A DNA stretch of 64,000 nucleotides from Neorhizobium huautlense (lineage in GTDB: Bacteria; Pseudomonadota; Alphaproteobacteria; Rhizobiales; Rhizobiaceae): NCBI RefSeq assembly GCF_030811685.1, contig NZ_JAUSRF010000002.1, positions 388,706-452,705 of the forward strand. The letters run 5' to 3'. The notes under the pieces are model-generated. The model was not told the DNA's origin. It searched no databases and saw nothing but the letters and a program-made list of their open reading frames with translations. Shown here one piece after another: positions 17,694 to 26,257 of this stretch (position 1 is the stretch's first letter; each line of letters starts with the position of its first letter). Position numbers and translations under genes: made by a program.

Positions 17694-18923
17694 GTGGAAA
17701 AGCGGGTTATCGGGCATGGACATGACGGCGTATCTGCCGGGGCGGTTTTGATGGTTTTTGCACAAGCGGGCAGGGTGATTGCTGCCGTGAAGGACAATGC
17801 GGGTCTGCCGCGCTGGGCGTTGTGGCTGGCCTTCTGGCTGGTGCTTTTCCTCGGCTGCGGCATGGCGGCGGCGCTGGCGGATGAGGAGAGGAAGGCTTGC
17901 GATCTGGAGGGGTTGAAACGCTATCCGATGTCGTTTGCGATTGCGCAGCACGCCATTCCAATCGGTTTGCCGGATATTTTTTTCAGGGATCGCGAAGTGA
18001 CACCAACTCCCGACGAGTTCACGTTTGAGTATGTGAAAAGCGAGGAAGCTGCGGTCAAACGACGACAGGCACTCACGCGTGGCTTGGCAACCTTTCCAGA
18101 AATTCAAAGGCCGATCCTCATGCTGGTGGCAGGCAGCCAATGGACCAGTAAGCCGGGCGGTTTGAAGGCCTTCTTTGTTTCGAGAAACAGCATTCATGTG
18201 GATGAACTACTGGCTGTTCTCGATGCTGAAGGCCTGAACCAGCATGCCGCGCTACTGCGAGAAGGAAAAGCATATTTCGGCCCAGATTACGGTACCGAAT
18301 TGCAGCGCTACAGGCGCTGGAACAGAGGGAAAGGCGATCTCGACAAAGACTTCGAACGCTATTTCAAGGAACTTGACGCCCGCTTCCGGCAGTTGCCTCG
18401 TCTCCTCGACGAAGCTGTCAAACGCATCGAAGCCTCACCGGAGCTGACAGCCATTTACGAACCGATCCGCGCGAACATGCCGGAGGAAACCCGTTTTCGC
18501 CGTCTGTCTGGTGGCATTTTTGCCTGTGTCGATCCCTATGACGACGTCGACGCAGTGCTTTCGCGTCTCGTCGCCCTGCCAAAGCCCTATTCGCAGATCA
18601 TGGTCGTCAAGTATTTTCAGGACGAGATGTTGAACGGTTCGGTGCATCAGGCCTTTTTTAATTCATCCGGCAATTTTATGCCGCAGGTGGAGGCGGCATT
18701 GACCGGCTGGGGACTGACAAAACACGCCGAGGCAGTGCGCAAGGGGATTGCCATGTTCCCGACGCCCTATCCTCGGGATATCGAAGAGAGGCGCAATTTT
18801 ATGGCGACCAAGGGCGAGGATTTCGATGCCGCGCTTTATGAACTGACGGGTCCCGTTGATGACGGGGCCATGTCCGAGGCGATGATCCGCATCGCCCGCG
18901 AAAACGATATTCTTCCCAAGTGA
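17694..18923 (+). CDS. Unknown membrane-anchored protein with two DMP19-like repeats
   Basis: Not a named family. About 409 residues; the start is uncertain (ATG at 17694 or 17751). A transmembrane segment (ALWLAFWLVLFLGCGMAAAL, about 43-62) sits near the N-terminus. The C-terminal half shows MVVKYFQDEMLNGSVHQAFF and VEAALTGWGLTKHAEAVRKG, as in the DMP19/DUF4375 domain. A weaker copy lies near residues 140-230 (KAFFVSRNSIHVDELLAVLD, GLNQHAALLREGKAYFG). The soluble part should face the periplasm or cytoplasm depending on anchor orientation. The next gene follows 15 bp later, so the two are likely cotranscribed. Confidence 0.6.
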   Translation: MEKRVIGHGHDGVSAGAVLMVFAQAGRVIAAVKDNAGLPRWALWLAFWLVLFLGCGMAAALADEERKACDLEGLKRYPMSFAIAQHAIPIGLPDIFFRDREVTPTPDEFTFEYVKSEEAAVKRRQALTRGLATFPEIQRPILMLVAGSQWTSKPGGLKAFFVSRNSIHVDELLAVLDAEGLNQHAALLREGKAYFGPDYGTELQRYRRWNRGKGDLDKDFERYFKELDARFRQLPRLLDEAVKRIEASPELTAIYEPIRANMPEETRFRRLSGGIFACVDPYDDVDAVLSRLVALPKPYSQIMVVKYFQDEMLNGSVHQAFFNSSGNFMPQVEAALTGWGLTKHAEAVRKGIAMFPTPYPRDIEERRNFMATKGEDFDAALYELTGPVDDGAMSEAMIRIARENDILPK

Positions 18924-18938
18924 TGCAAGGCAACGATA

Positions 18939-20171
18939 GTGAATGAAGCAGACAACGCCTCTTCGGCGCTGATCGCCTATGGCAGTTATGCGCCGGGTGG
19001 TGAAAACCATGCCAGGCTGGCGTTTTTTGCGGGTGAGTGGCGCAAGGGCTTTGTTCTCGGCACCCGCCATACATCCAATGACGATATAGGGCCGGGAGAA
19101 GACCTGATCGACGCCTGGGTGCTGGAATTTCCGCGTCCGCAGGCGGATGGGGATTCGCCGGAATACCAGGCATGGGCGCGCCGGCTTGCCGATCTCTGGA
19201 GCGGGTTGGACCAGGTCATGGGCGCGAAAATGGTTCGTGACAGCCGCCCGTGGTGGCCGGAGGGGACCGAGATCGTTGTCGGTGCTGTGGGCATGAAGGT
19301 CGCCACCATCTATCTGCCGCTCCATCGTTTTGCAGATCGGCCGGAACCCGCCCCCCAGCCGCAACCGGAGCCGCCTGAAGAGCCGGCAGCAGAGGTGGTC
19401 TCTGAGCCCGAGCCGGTGGCCGAGGCTGCTTCGGAAGAGGCATACGATCTCGCAACGCTCTGGCGGCAGACTTTTACGGGCGAGAATGAAAACGATCACA
19501 GCCAATTCATTACGTTGATCCAGGAAACGCAGCCCGACCAGTTTGCCGCCCTGTTCGCTGACCTTCCGGATAATGGCAGGTTTGTCGAGAGGCTGAAGCG
19601 GCTGTTCTCCGATCATCTGCCGCCCAAACAATCCATACAGGCATCGGACGACGCAAACGCAGGTTTTCATGTCCACCCGCTGGTTCGCAACGCCCGTCCA
19701 TTGGATGTTCTCGTTGAACTTGCGCGACGCGACATCGCACAGCGCGCCGGTTTTCTGCGCGCACGCGGCAAGGCGAACCATGCCGAAGCGCTTGAAAACC
19801 TGACATTCGTGACTGGCAAGCCGGAACATCCCGAATGGGAGGATGCCGGCGATGCGCTGGACGCCTTTGCCGACGAGGTCCGTTATTCGGGTCCCAAACG
19901 ACCAAGCTGGCATTACTGCCTCAAGGAAGCCTGTCACGGCATTGCCGCCGATTACGTGCTGCAGGACTGGCTGATGCTGTTTCTGCTGCAGCCCGATCTG
20001 CCGGAGCCCAAACCGAGGCCGCGGACCGGACTGATTTCCCGGCTTGGCCTGCGTCGTGAATCGCCGACGCTCGATCTGGAACCGGCCTATTCCTTATGGA
20101 AGGCGGGCGGGCGGTACGAGATCGATGGCAAAAAATGCTGTGTTTACGAGGTCGAGCGGCGCGAGGGGTGA
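18939..20171 (+). CDS. Hypothetical protein (410 aa) cotranscribed with the DMP19-like gene
   Basis: I do not recognise the family. GTG start at 18939, 15 bp after the DMP19-like gene. The N-terminal part (to about residue 130) has LAFFAGEWRKGFVLGTRHTS. A Pro/Glu-rich linker (RPEPAPQPQPEPPEEPAAE) follows, then a helical C-terminal half with QRAGFLRARGKANHAEALE and WHYCLKEACHGIAADYVLQ. It has no signal or membrane segments, so it is probably cytosolic. The two genes form a small unknown operon between metabolic genes. Confidence 0.55.
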   Translation: MNEADNASSALIAYGSYAPGGENHARLAFFAGEWRKGFVLGTRHTSNDDIGPGEDLIDAWVLEFPRPQADGDSPEYQAWARRLADLWSGLDQVMGAKMVRDSRPWWPEGTEIVVGAVGMKVATIYLPLHRFADRPEPAPQPQPEPPEEPAAEVVSEPEPVAEAASEEAYDLATLWRQTFTGENENDHSQFITLIQETQPDQFAALFADLPDNGRFVERLKRLFSDHLPPKQSIQASDDANAGFHVHPLVRNARPLDVLVELARRDIAQRAGFLRARGKANHAEALENLTFVTGKPEHPEWEDAGDALDAFADEVRYSGPKRPSWHYCLKEACHGIAADYVLQDWLMLFLLQPDLPEPKPRPRTGLISRLGLRRESPTLDLEPAYSLWKAGGRYEIDGKKCCVYEVERREG

Positions 20172-20219
20172 CGGGCGGTTAGGGGCGCTGCGGATTATGT
20201 GAAATGCAGCGCAGCGCTA

Positions 20220-20630
20220 TCAGCCCGCTGCCATGATCCATTGATCTTCGTTTTCCAGATGAACCCTAATTTTAGCGATGGCATTCGGGTCGGAGATAGC
20301 CGCGAACTCCTGGCCCGTGAAGCCGAGGAAAAAAGCCACGAAACGCGGGTTATACATCTGATCAGCACCCACACCGTGCATCATGTCCCACAGGTCGTCT
20401 GCCGTCACTTTCGGCAGGACATCGGCAACCTGAACGCCGAGAATATAAAAATCCTCGCTTTGGGAGAGGAAATCACTGTTATCCGCAGCGAGGATTTTCT
20501 CGCGCACTGCGCCGATAAAAAAGTCCTGCTCGGAAGATGCTTTCTGGAAACGGGTTCTGAGACGAGCCCTTTGCGAGCGAGTCAGCCTGAGGCCACGGCC
20601 GAAATAAAGCTCGCTCTGAAGGTCAGGCAT
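20220..20630 (-). CDS. Hypothetical protein (136 aa)
   Basis: Unknown. 136 residues, no signal or transmembrane segment; the sequence is acidic in the middle (LAADNSDFLSQSEDFYILG) and starts MPDLQSELYFGRGLR. It lies 3 bp downstream of the 180-residue gene below, so the two form an operon and are probably functional partners. The pair sits among other unknown genes. Its small size and close coupling resemble a toxin-immunity pair, but the sequence gives no direct proof. Confidence 0.5.
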   Translation of the reverse strand: MPDLQSELYFGRGLRLTRSQRARLRTRFQKASSEQDFFIGAVREKILAADNSDFLSQSEDFYILGVQVADVLPKVTADDLWDMMHGVGADQMYNPRFVAFFLGFTGQEFAAISDPNAIAKIRVHLENEDQWIMAAG

Positions 20631-20633
20631 AAG

Positions 20634-21176
20634 TCAGGTCCTTAGCTGATTGAAATCGACTATGACGTCGAGTCCGTATTCACGCAACAGAAACGCGGCA
20701 TTCTCAAGATGCTGTTCGCAGCGGTCAAGGCCAAGACCATATCTGCCGGAGAGATTGTTGATCTCCCACACATAGTCGTCGGGCAGATACACCACTTCGC
20801 CGCCTATGCGTCCGAGCTTGTCACTGTCGAGCAATGCGGGGTGGCCAAGTTTGTTCCATCCATCCTGCAGCAATGTAGCCTTCAGCTGGTTAATGAACGG
20901 TATTCGTCGCTCGTCCTGGTTGATGTCGAATGCTTCCTCAATGGCAATCCTAAGAGTGCCCTCTTTGTCAATGATCCAGAGTAACGTGGTGCTTTCCGAC
21001 AAAAATGCCGAAGCGTTGCAACCTCGCTGAACGGCCAGCATGAAAGCCAGAGAGCCTGCCGATAATGCCTCGCCGCCGATCAGTGTCAGTGATTGTGGCG
21101 GAAGAATTGATTCTCCGGGTCGAAGCCCATGCGCTTGCGGAGGCACGGCGGCGCCAAACAATTCGTCAAGTTCCAT
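20634..21176 (-). CDS. Hypothetical protein (180 aa) with a WEINNLSGRY motif
   Basis: Unknown, about 180 residues. It starts MELDELFGAAVPP, with GGGGGAT upstream. The C-terminal half has LLWIIDKEGTLRIA and, near the end, YVWEINNLSGRYGLG followed by a helix (CEQHLENAAFLLREYGLD). The NN-SG-Y part resembles the INNxSGHYxP-type motif seen at the ends of some polymorphic toxin cores. I state this resemblance from memory and with low certainty. The 136-residue gene follows 3 bp later. No secretion or delivery gene is visible nearby. Confidence 0.5.
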   Translation of the reverse strand: MELDELFGAAVPPQAHGLRPGESILPPQSLTLIGGEALSAGSLAFMLAVQRGCNASAFLSESTTLLWIIDKEGTLRIAIEEAFDINQDERRIPFINQLKATLLQDGWNKLGHPALLDSDKLGRIGGEVVYLPDDYVWEINNLSGRYGLGLDRCEQHLENAAFLLREYGLDVIVDFNQLRT

Positions 21177-21247
21177 AGAATCCCCCAGTCGATTGAAGAA
21201 ATACAACTCAAGGGTGATTTTGTGTCAAGGTTGGCCCTGTAGTCTTG

Positions 21248-22138
21248 TCACCGCTTCTTCCGCAGATAATCCACCAGTGCCCGCAGTTTCGGCGCCATGT
21301 TTTTTCGGCTCGGGTAATAGAGATAAAAGCCGGGAAACCACGGGCAAAATTCTTCCAGAACCGGCACAAGCTCGCCGCGCGACATCGGTTCTCGAAAACT
21401 GTCTTCCATGCCAAAGGAAATGCCGGCGCCGGAAACCGCGAGGCTGACCATCAGCGCCATATCGGTGGTGGTGATGGTGTCGGCGACGGCGACCGCAAAC
21501 TCCTTGCCATCCTCCTCAAATTCCCAGCGATAAGGCGCGATATGTGGGCCAACGCGCCAGCCGATGCAGCGGTGGTCGGCTAACTCGCGCGGATGGGTGG
21601 GCGTGCCGAATCGGGCGAGATAGGCGGGGGAGGCGACGGCGAGTTGCCGTTGGTCGCCCGAGACGGGTACGGCAATCATGTCCTGCGCGATCACTTCGCC
21701 GAGCCTGACACCGGCGTCATAGCCTTCCGCAACGATATCGAATTCCTCGTCGGTGACGGTGATGTGCATTTTCACATCCGGGTTTTCATTTGCGAAGGCC
21801 GCCAGTAGCGGGCCGGACAGAAAGTTTTCGGCAATCGACGACACCGCCAGATTGAGTTTTCCGCGCGGACGGTCGTGGAGGCTGGCGGCGCTGTCGAGCG
21901 CGCCGCGCATTTCGGCAAGCGCCGGCGCGGTTTCGACGTAAAGCCGCTCTCCTGCCTCCGTCAGCGCGACGCTGCGGGTGGTGCGCGACACGAGCGCGAT
22001 GCCGAGCGTTTCCTCCAGTTTGCGGATCGTCTGGCTGACGGCTGAGCGGGTAACGCCCATGCGATCGGCGGCAGCGCGGAAATTCTTTTCCTCGGCGACA
22101 AGGGCGAAGACAGCAAGCGCATTGAAATCGGGCAGCAT
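21248..22138 (-). CDS. LysR-family transcriptional regulator
   Basis: A 296-residue LysR protein. The N-terminal winged helix-turn-helix (NFRAAADRMGVTRSAVSQTI, residues about 18-40) is followed by RTTRSVALTEAGERLY and the linker. The C-terminal effector-binding domain starts near LNLAVSSIAENFLSGPLLAA. It is divergent from the SDR dehydrogenase gene, with 113 bp between, the usual layout for a LysR regulator and its target. The effector is unknown. It likely controls the SDR/carboxymuconolactone-decarboxylase/Atu4866 operon. Confidence 0.92.
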   Translation of the reverse strand: MLPDFNALAVFALVAEEKNFRAAADRMGVTRSAVSQTIRKLEETLGIALVSRTTRSVALTEAGERLYVETAPALAEMRGALDSAASLHDRPRGKLNLAVSSIAENFLSGPLLAAFANENPDVKMHITVTDEEFDIVAEGYDAGVRLGEVIAQDMIAVPVSGDQRQLAVASPAYLARFGTPTHPRELADHRCIGWRVGPHIAPYRWEFEEDGKEFAVAVADTITTTDMALMVSLAVSGAGISFGMEDSFREPMSRGELVPVLEEFCPWFPGFYLYYPSRKNMAPKLRALVDYLRKKR

Positions 22139-22251
22139 TGGTTAGTTTTTCTTGCCGGTTTGTGAAGAGATGAGCGTCTTATCGCGACAATGCTTCAGGC
22201 CTAGTTTCATGGCAACCGCAATTCGGCGGGAAAATTTCAAGGGAGAAAGTC

Positions 22252-22974
22252 ATGGACAAGGTTGTTCTCATCACCGGCGCATCGAGCGGTATCGGCGTCG
22301 GTATCGCCCATGAACTGGCCAGTGCCGGTGCGACCGTCGTGCTCGGCGCGCGCCGTACCGACCGACTGGAAGAAGTGGCAAGCGAAATCCGCGCCGCCGG
22401 GGCTAAGGTGATGACGCGAAAGCTCGATGTCACCGATCGCGCCGATGTCGCGGCCTTTGCCGAAGTGGCTCGAAAAGAGTTCGGCCGCGTGGATGTCATC
22501 GTCAACAATGCCGGCGTGATGCCGCTGTCGCTGATGTCCTCGCTGAAGGTCGACGAGTGGGACCGCATGGTCGACGTCAACATCAAGGGCGTGCTTTACG
22601 GCATCGCCGCCGTTCTGCCGGAAATGACGGCGCGTGGGTCCGGCCAGATCATCAACATCGCTTCTGTGGGTGCGCTTGTGGTTTCGCCGACGGCAGCCGT
22701 CTATTGCGCCACCAAATATGCGGTGCGGGCGATTTCCGATGGTCTTCGTCAGGAAAACGACAAGCTGCGGGTCACCTGTATCCATCCCGGCGTGGTGGAG
22801 AGCGAGCTTGCCTCGACGATCACCGATCCGGTCGCCGTCGAAGGCATGAAGACGTATCGCGCCATCGCGTTGACGCCGGATGCCATCGGCCGCGCCGTGC
22901 GCTTCGCCATCGAGCAGCCGGAGGATGTCGACGTCAACGAGATCGTCGTGCGCCCGACCCGGGCGGCTTTTTGA
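22252..22974 (+). CDS. Short-chain dehydrogenase/reductase
   Basis: A 240-residue NAD(P)-dependent SDR. It has the cofactor motif TGASSGIG near residue 8, the NNAG motif (VIVNNAGVMP) near 85, and the active-site Ser and YxxxK as VYCATKYAVRAIS. A clear AGGGAGAA Shine-Dalgarno precedes the ATG. The Arg in GARRTDRLEE after the second strand suggests NADPH preference. First gene of an operon with a CMD-like secreted protein and an Atu4866-family protein, opposite a LysR gene. The substrate is unknown. Confidence 0.92.
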   Translation: MDKVVLITGASSGIGVGIAHELASAGATVVLGARRTDRLEEVASEIRAAGAKVMTRKLDVTDRADVAAFAEVARKEFGRVDVIVNNAGVMPLSLMSSLKVDEWDRMVDVNIKGVLYGIAAVLPEMTARGSGQIINIASVGALVVSPTAAVYCATKYAVRAISDGLRQENDKLRVTCIHPGVVESELASTITDPVAVEGMKTYRAIALTPDAIGRAVRFAIEQPEDVDVNEIVVRPTRAAF

Positions 22975-23001
22975 TCCTTTGAAACCAGGAGGAGTTTCAA
23001 G

Positions 23002-23481
23002 ATGTTTCAACAGATCCGATCCCATATCGCCGTCGCAGGTGCGGTGGCGGCCCTCGGCTTCCTGCCAGAACCGGTGGTCGCGCAGACCACCGAGGAGCGC
23101 AAGGAGCGCGGCGCTGCCGTCATCCGCCATCTCAACAACGGCATGACGCAGCCCAATCTGGAAGGCATGCGCCGCGAGTTTCCCTTTCTCGCCGAAGCGA
23201 CCGAAGCCTATGCGCTGGGCGATGTCTGGTCTCGCACCGGTCTCGATGACCGGACACGCCAGCTCGCCGCCGTCGCCGCCTTTGCAGCAATCGGGGAGAC
23301 GGCCTTCATGAAGATCCATGCCGGATATGCGCTCAACAAGGGCGTTTCGGAAGAGGAACTCAAGGAGGTCATCTACATGGTGACCGTACCGGCCGGTTTT
23401 CCGAAGGCGATCGCGGCCTCGCAGGTCCTGTCGCAGCTTTTCGAGGAACGTCGTTCAAACACCGAGGAGACAAAGCCATGA
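23002..23481 (+). CDS. Carboxymuconolactone decarboxylase (CMD/AhpD-like) family protein with signal peptide
   Basis: A 159-residue protein with a probable signal (SHIAVAGAVAALGFLPEPVV) cleaved near AQTT, then the CMD fold (GDVWSRTGLDDRTRQLAAVA, HAGYALNKGVSEEELKEVIY). There is no CXXC, so peroxidase chemistry like AhpD is unlikely. The downstream Atu4866-family gene overlaps it by 4 bases (ATGA). It is probably periplasmic. The operon order SDR-CMD-Atu4866 suggests linked jobs, perhaps metabolism of a small lactone or aldehyde, but this is inference. Confidence 0.85.
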   Translation: MFQQIRSHIAVAGAVAALGFLPEPVVAQTTEERKERGAAVIRHLNNGMTQPNLEGMRREFPFLAEATEAYALGDVWSRTGLDDRTRQLAAVAAFAAIGETAFMKIHAGYALNKGVSEEELKEVIYMVTVPAGFPKAIAASQVLSQLFEERRSNTEETKP

Positions 23482-23840
23482 GCAATCCCCTGTTTGTCGC
23501 CGCCAGCCTCATTCTTATCGCCAGCGCGTCCGTTGGCGCGGTGGTCCATCTTGCCAAAGCAGAAGACACTATGAATACCAATGCCCAAACAGCAACCCAG
23601 ACCCATCCTTACGTGGGCATGTGGGTGACGGAAGACGGCCGCATCCGCCACGAGCTTCTGCCCAACAACCGCTATGACGAGGCACGCGGCACCCGCGAAA
23701 GCGCCTATCAGGGCCGTTATGAAGTGACCGGCACGCATATCGAATATTGGGACGATACCGGTTTCACCGCCGATGGCGATTTTGTGAGCAACGATGTGCT
23801 GCACCATGGCGGCATGGTGTTTTACCGGCGAAAGCCATAG
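23478..23840 (+). CDS. Atu4866-family protein
   Basis: A 120-residue protein with a signal-like hydrophobic start (PLFVAASLILIASASVGAVV). Its core is HPYVGMWVTEDGRIRHELLP, followed by NNRYDEARGTRESAYQGRYE and HIEYWDDTGFTADGDF. This is the small beta-fold family named after the Agrobacterium protein Atu4866, whose function is unknown. The ATG overlaps the end of the CMD gene by ATGA. It is the last gene of the LysR-controlled operon and is probably a secreted or membrane-anchored accessory protein. Confidence 0.85.
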   Translation: MSNPLFVAASLILIASASVGAVVHLAKAEDTMNTNAQTATQTHPYVGMWVTEDGRIRHELLPNNRYDEARGTRESAYQGRYEVTGTHIEYWDDTGFTADGDFVSNDVLHHGGMVFYRRKP

Positions 23841-23896
23841 TTTTCGCGCCTCTCGTTTCGTGGTAGAGATGCCGCAAACGAGAGGCGTGTTTGCTG

Positions 23897-24181
23897 ATGA
23901 CGTCCCACATCATGTCGCTTCAGATTTCTGAAGAGATGAAAACCAGATTGGATGAGTTGTCGGCTGCAACACAGCGGCCGGCAAATGTTCTCGTTGAAGA
24001 TGCGCTGGCAGCCTATCTGGATGAACGTGAAAACGAGCGGCTTTATCTGCAGGCAGCTGTGGATCGCGCCGATGACGGTGACTTCGTTTCGCATGCCGCT
24101 GTCGAAAAATGGCTTCGATCCTGGGGGACGCCGGATGAACTGCCACCGCCTGAGCCGGATATTTTAAAGACACGCCGATGA
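23897..24181 (+). CDS. ParD/CopG-type antitoxin
   Basis: A 94-residue ribbon-helix-helix-like protein. MSLQISEEMKTRLDELSAAT at the start gives the DNA-binding strand and first helix, and RPANVLVEDALAAYLDE the second helix. The C-terminal part is acidic and Pro-rich (DELPPPEPDILKT), suited to wrapping a toxin. The next gene overlaps it by ATGA and is a ParE/RelE-like toxin. The start is taken as ATG at 23897; an ATG at 23912 is equally possible. Confidence 0.85.
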   Translation: MTSHIMSLQISEEMKTRLDELSAATQRPANVLVEDALAAYLDERENERLYLQAAVDRADDGDFVSHAAVEKWLRSWGTPDELPPPEPDILKTRR

Positions 24182-24471
24182 CGGTGATATGGGCAAGAGA
24201 GGCGATCGTCGATCTTGCCCGCATTCGCGCTCATATTGCCGAAGACAATCCCGTCGCCGCCAATCGTATCGCCAAAAGGCTGCTCGATATTTCCGCGTTT
24301 TTGGCTGACCAGCCGAATATGGGCGTTGCGACGGCCGTTTCCGATGTCCGCCGTCTTGTCGTGCCTCAATCCGTTTATTCTCTGATCTACCGCCTTGTGG
24401 GGGATCAAGTGGAGATCATTGAAGTGTTCGATGGTCGCCGAAAGATGCCGCGAACGCCAGTCGCTCGCTGA
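24178..24471 (+). CDS. ParE/RelE-superfamily toxin
   Basis: A 97-residue toxin of the RelE/ParE fold. The N-terminal strand-helix (VIWAREAIVDLARIRAHIAE) is followed by NPVAANRIAKRLLDIS. The C-terminal part has RLVVPQSVYSLIYRLVGD and EIIEVFDGRRKMP. The pattern of Arg in the last third fits ParE. It overlaps the antitoxin gene by ATGA. ParE-type toxins usually act on gyrase, RelE types cut mRNA; the sequence here favours ParE. Confidence 0.88.
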   Translation: MTVIWAREAIVDLARIRAHIAEDNPVAANRIAKRLLDISAFLADQPNMGVATAVSDVRRLVVPQSVYSLIYRLVGDQVEIIEVFDGRRKMPRTPVAR

Positions 24472-24491
24472 GGGATACCGGAAGTGAAGAC

Positions 24492-25151
24492 TCAGCCCAC
24501 CAGTTCCGCCTTGATCAACCCACGCAGCGAATTACCGACGAAAATCTGTCGGCCCGCCAGATCCGCCTCTTTCACCAGGCCAGATTTGGCGCGGCCTTCG
24601 CGGATGAGGTCGGCGCGCAGAATACCGGCGAGAAGACCTGATGAGATCGGCGGCGTTGTCAGCGTGCCGTCTGCCTGTTCGACAAAGATGTTGGTGATCG
24701 TGCCTTCGCAGAGTTCGTCGCGTTCGTTGAGCAGCAGAACCTCGTCCACGTCCTCGACCGAATATTCCGCGCGGGCAGCTTCATAAACCTCGCGGCGGGT
24801 GGTCTTGTGGCGGTACATCAGGTCGTCGGACGGCATGCGCGTTTCGGCTATCTTGATGCGCCAGATCGTGTCGTCCGAGAGCGGGTTGAAGGCTGAAGTG
24901 GTGATGTCGATATTGCCGCGAAACGTCATTTCCAGCCGCACGCGCAAGGGCGCCTCACCTTCGGCCGCAAGCTTCAGGCGCTGCAAGAGATCATCGGGGC
25001 CGGAACGGAAACCCAGCGCATCGGCTGAACGCTTCAGGCGGCGCATATGCTGCTCGATGCGGGCAAAACCGGTATCCGGTTCCCAGCGCATGGTTTCGAT
25101 CAGCGACAGATCGGCTGGCTTCCCGCCGCGAACCTTGCCTTTAGCAGACAT
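24492..25151 (-). CDS. pabC: Aminodeoxychorismate lyase (class IV aminotransferase family)
   Basis: PLP enzyme that releases pyruvate from 4-amino-4-deoxychorismate to give p-aminobenzoate for folate. The 219-residue protein keeps the class-IV pattern: SLIETMRWE early, the catalytic Lys in YRHKTTRREVYEAAR, NERDELCEGTITNIF, and GLLAGILRADLIREG. It starts 52 bp inside the end of pabB (25100-25151), so the two are translated as overlapping genes. Confidence 0.87.
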   Translation of the reverse strand: MSAKGKVRGGKPADLSLIETMRWEPDTGFARIEQHMRRLKRSADALGFRSGPDDLLQRLKLAAEGEAPLRVRLEMTFRGNIDITTSAFNPLSDDTIWRIKIAETRMPSDDLMYRHKTTRREVYEAARAEYSVEDVDEVLLLNERDELCEGTITNIFVEQADGTLTTPPISSGLLAGILRADLIREGRAKSGLVKEADLAGRQIFVGNSLRGLIKAELVG

Positions 25152-26257
25152 TCCTCATACTCCGCCTCTGCCGTGGAATCGAACACGATGCCACCACCCA
25201 CATTGAAGACCGCATTCCCGTCCCTGAAAAGGGAGATCGTGCGGATGGCCACCGAAAATCGCATCGGCCCCGCCGGATCGCACCAGCCGATCGCGCCGCA
25301 ATAGGCATCGCGCGGCCCGTCCTCCAGGTCCGACAAAATGCGCATCGCCCACATTTTCGGGGCACCGGTGATCGAACCGCAGGGAAAGAGAGCGGCAAGA
25401 ATCTCCGGCAGGCCCGTTTCCGGCAACAATTGGGCGCTGATATGGCTGACCATCTGGTGCACGGTCGGATAGGTCTCGATCTCGAACAATTTGGGCACCG
25501 ACAGTGTTCCCACCTCGGTGATGGCGGAAATATCGTTGCGCAGCAGGTCAACGATCATCCGGTTTTCGGCGAGCGTTTTTTCGTCCGCCAGCATAGCGGC
25601 GATGATGGCGCGGTCTTCCGCCTCGCTTTTGCCGCGGGCGGCGGTGCCCTTCATCGGATGTGTTTCGATCATGCGCCCGGTATCGACGGAAAAGAAAAGT
25701 TCCGGCGAGCGCGACAGGATGGTCGGGCCGCCAAGATCGATGAGGGCGCCGTAACGCACCGGCTGGCGTTCGATCAGCGACCAGAACAGCGCATTTTCAT
25801 CACCTTGCCAGCGGGCGGTGATCGGCATGGTGAGATTGGCCTGATAACAGTCGCCGCGTCTGATGTGGTGGTGCAGGCGTTCGAACCGGCTGCGGTAGGT
25901 TTCGAAATCCCAGCCGACGTGGAAATCGGAGAGGCTCGCTCTGTCGGTATAGGCTGGCGGTGTAGCCAGCGAATGATCGTTGCCGGCGGGGGCATCGAAA
26001 ATGCCCATGGCGATCAGTGGCGTTTCCCTGTTGTCCTCGATCAGTGGCCGCAGCTTGGGTTCGAAGATGTGGCCGGCTTCGTAGGAGAGATAACCGGCCA
26101 GCCAGAACCCGGCCTGTCTTGCTGCCTCCAGTTTTTTGAGGGCAGGCAGGATTTCTTCGGCGGTGCGGGCAAGGATGATGTCGCGCGGGTTGTCAAAAAC
26201 CATGCTCTCGCCGGAGCGGTCATCGCGAAAGAGAGCGTAGCGGGCAGGAGCTGCCAT
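25100..26257 (-). CDS. pabB: Aminodeoxychorismate synthase component I
   Basis: Makes 4-amino-4-deoxychorismate from chorismate and ammonia (from PabA), for folate. The 385-residue protein belongs to the chorismate-binding family of TrpE/PabB. The core has THPMKGTAARGKSEAEDRAI, LRNDISAITEVGTL, GSITGAPKMWAMRIL and AYCGAIGWCDPAGPMRF. The C-terminal PabC gene starts within its last 50 bases. No pabA is in the window. Confidence 0.92.
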   Translation of the reverse strand: MAAPARYALFRDDRSGESMVFDNPRDIILARTAEEILPALKKLEAARQAGFWLAGYLSYEAGHIFEPKLRPLIEDNRETPLIAMGIFDAPAGNDHSLATPPAYTDRASLSDFHVGWDFETYRSRFERLHHHIRRGDCYQANLTMPITARWQGDENALFWSLIERQPVRYGALIDLGGPTILSRSPELFFSVDTGRMIETHPMKGTAARGKSEAEDRAIIAAMLADEKTLAENRMIVDLLRNDISAITEVGTLSVPKLFEIETYPTVHQMVSHISAQLLPETGLPEILAALFPCGSITGAPKMWAMRILSDLEDGPRDAYCGAIGWCDPAGPMRFSVAIRTISLFRDGNAVFNVGGGIVFDSTAEAEYEECLLKARFAAGSQPICR

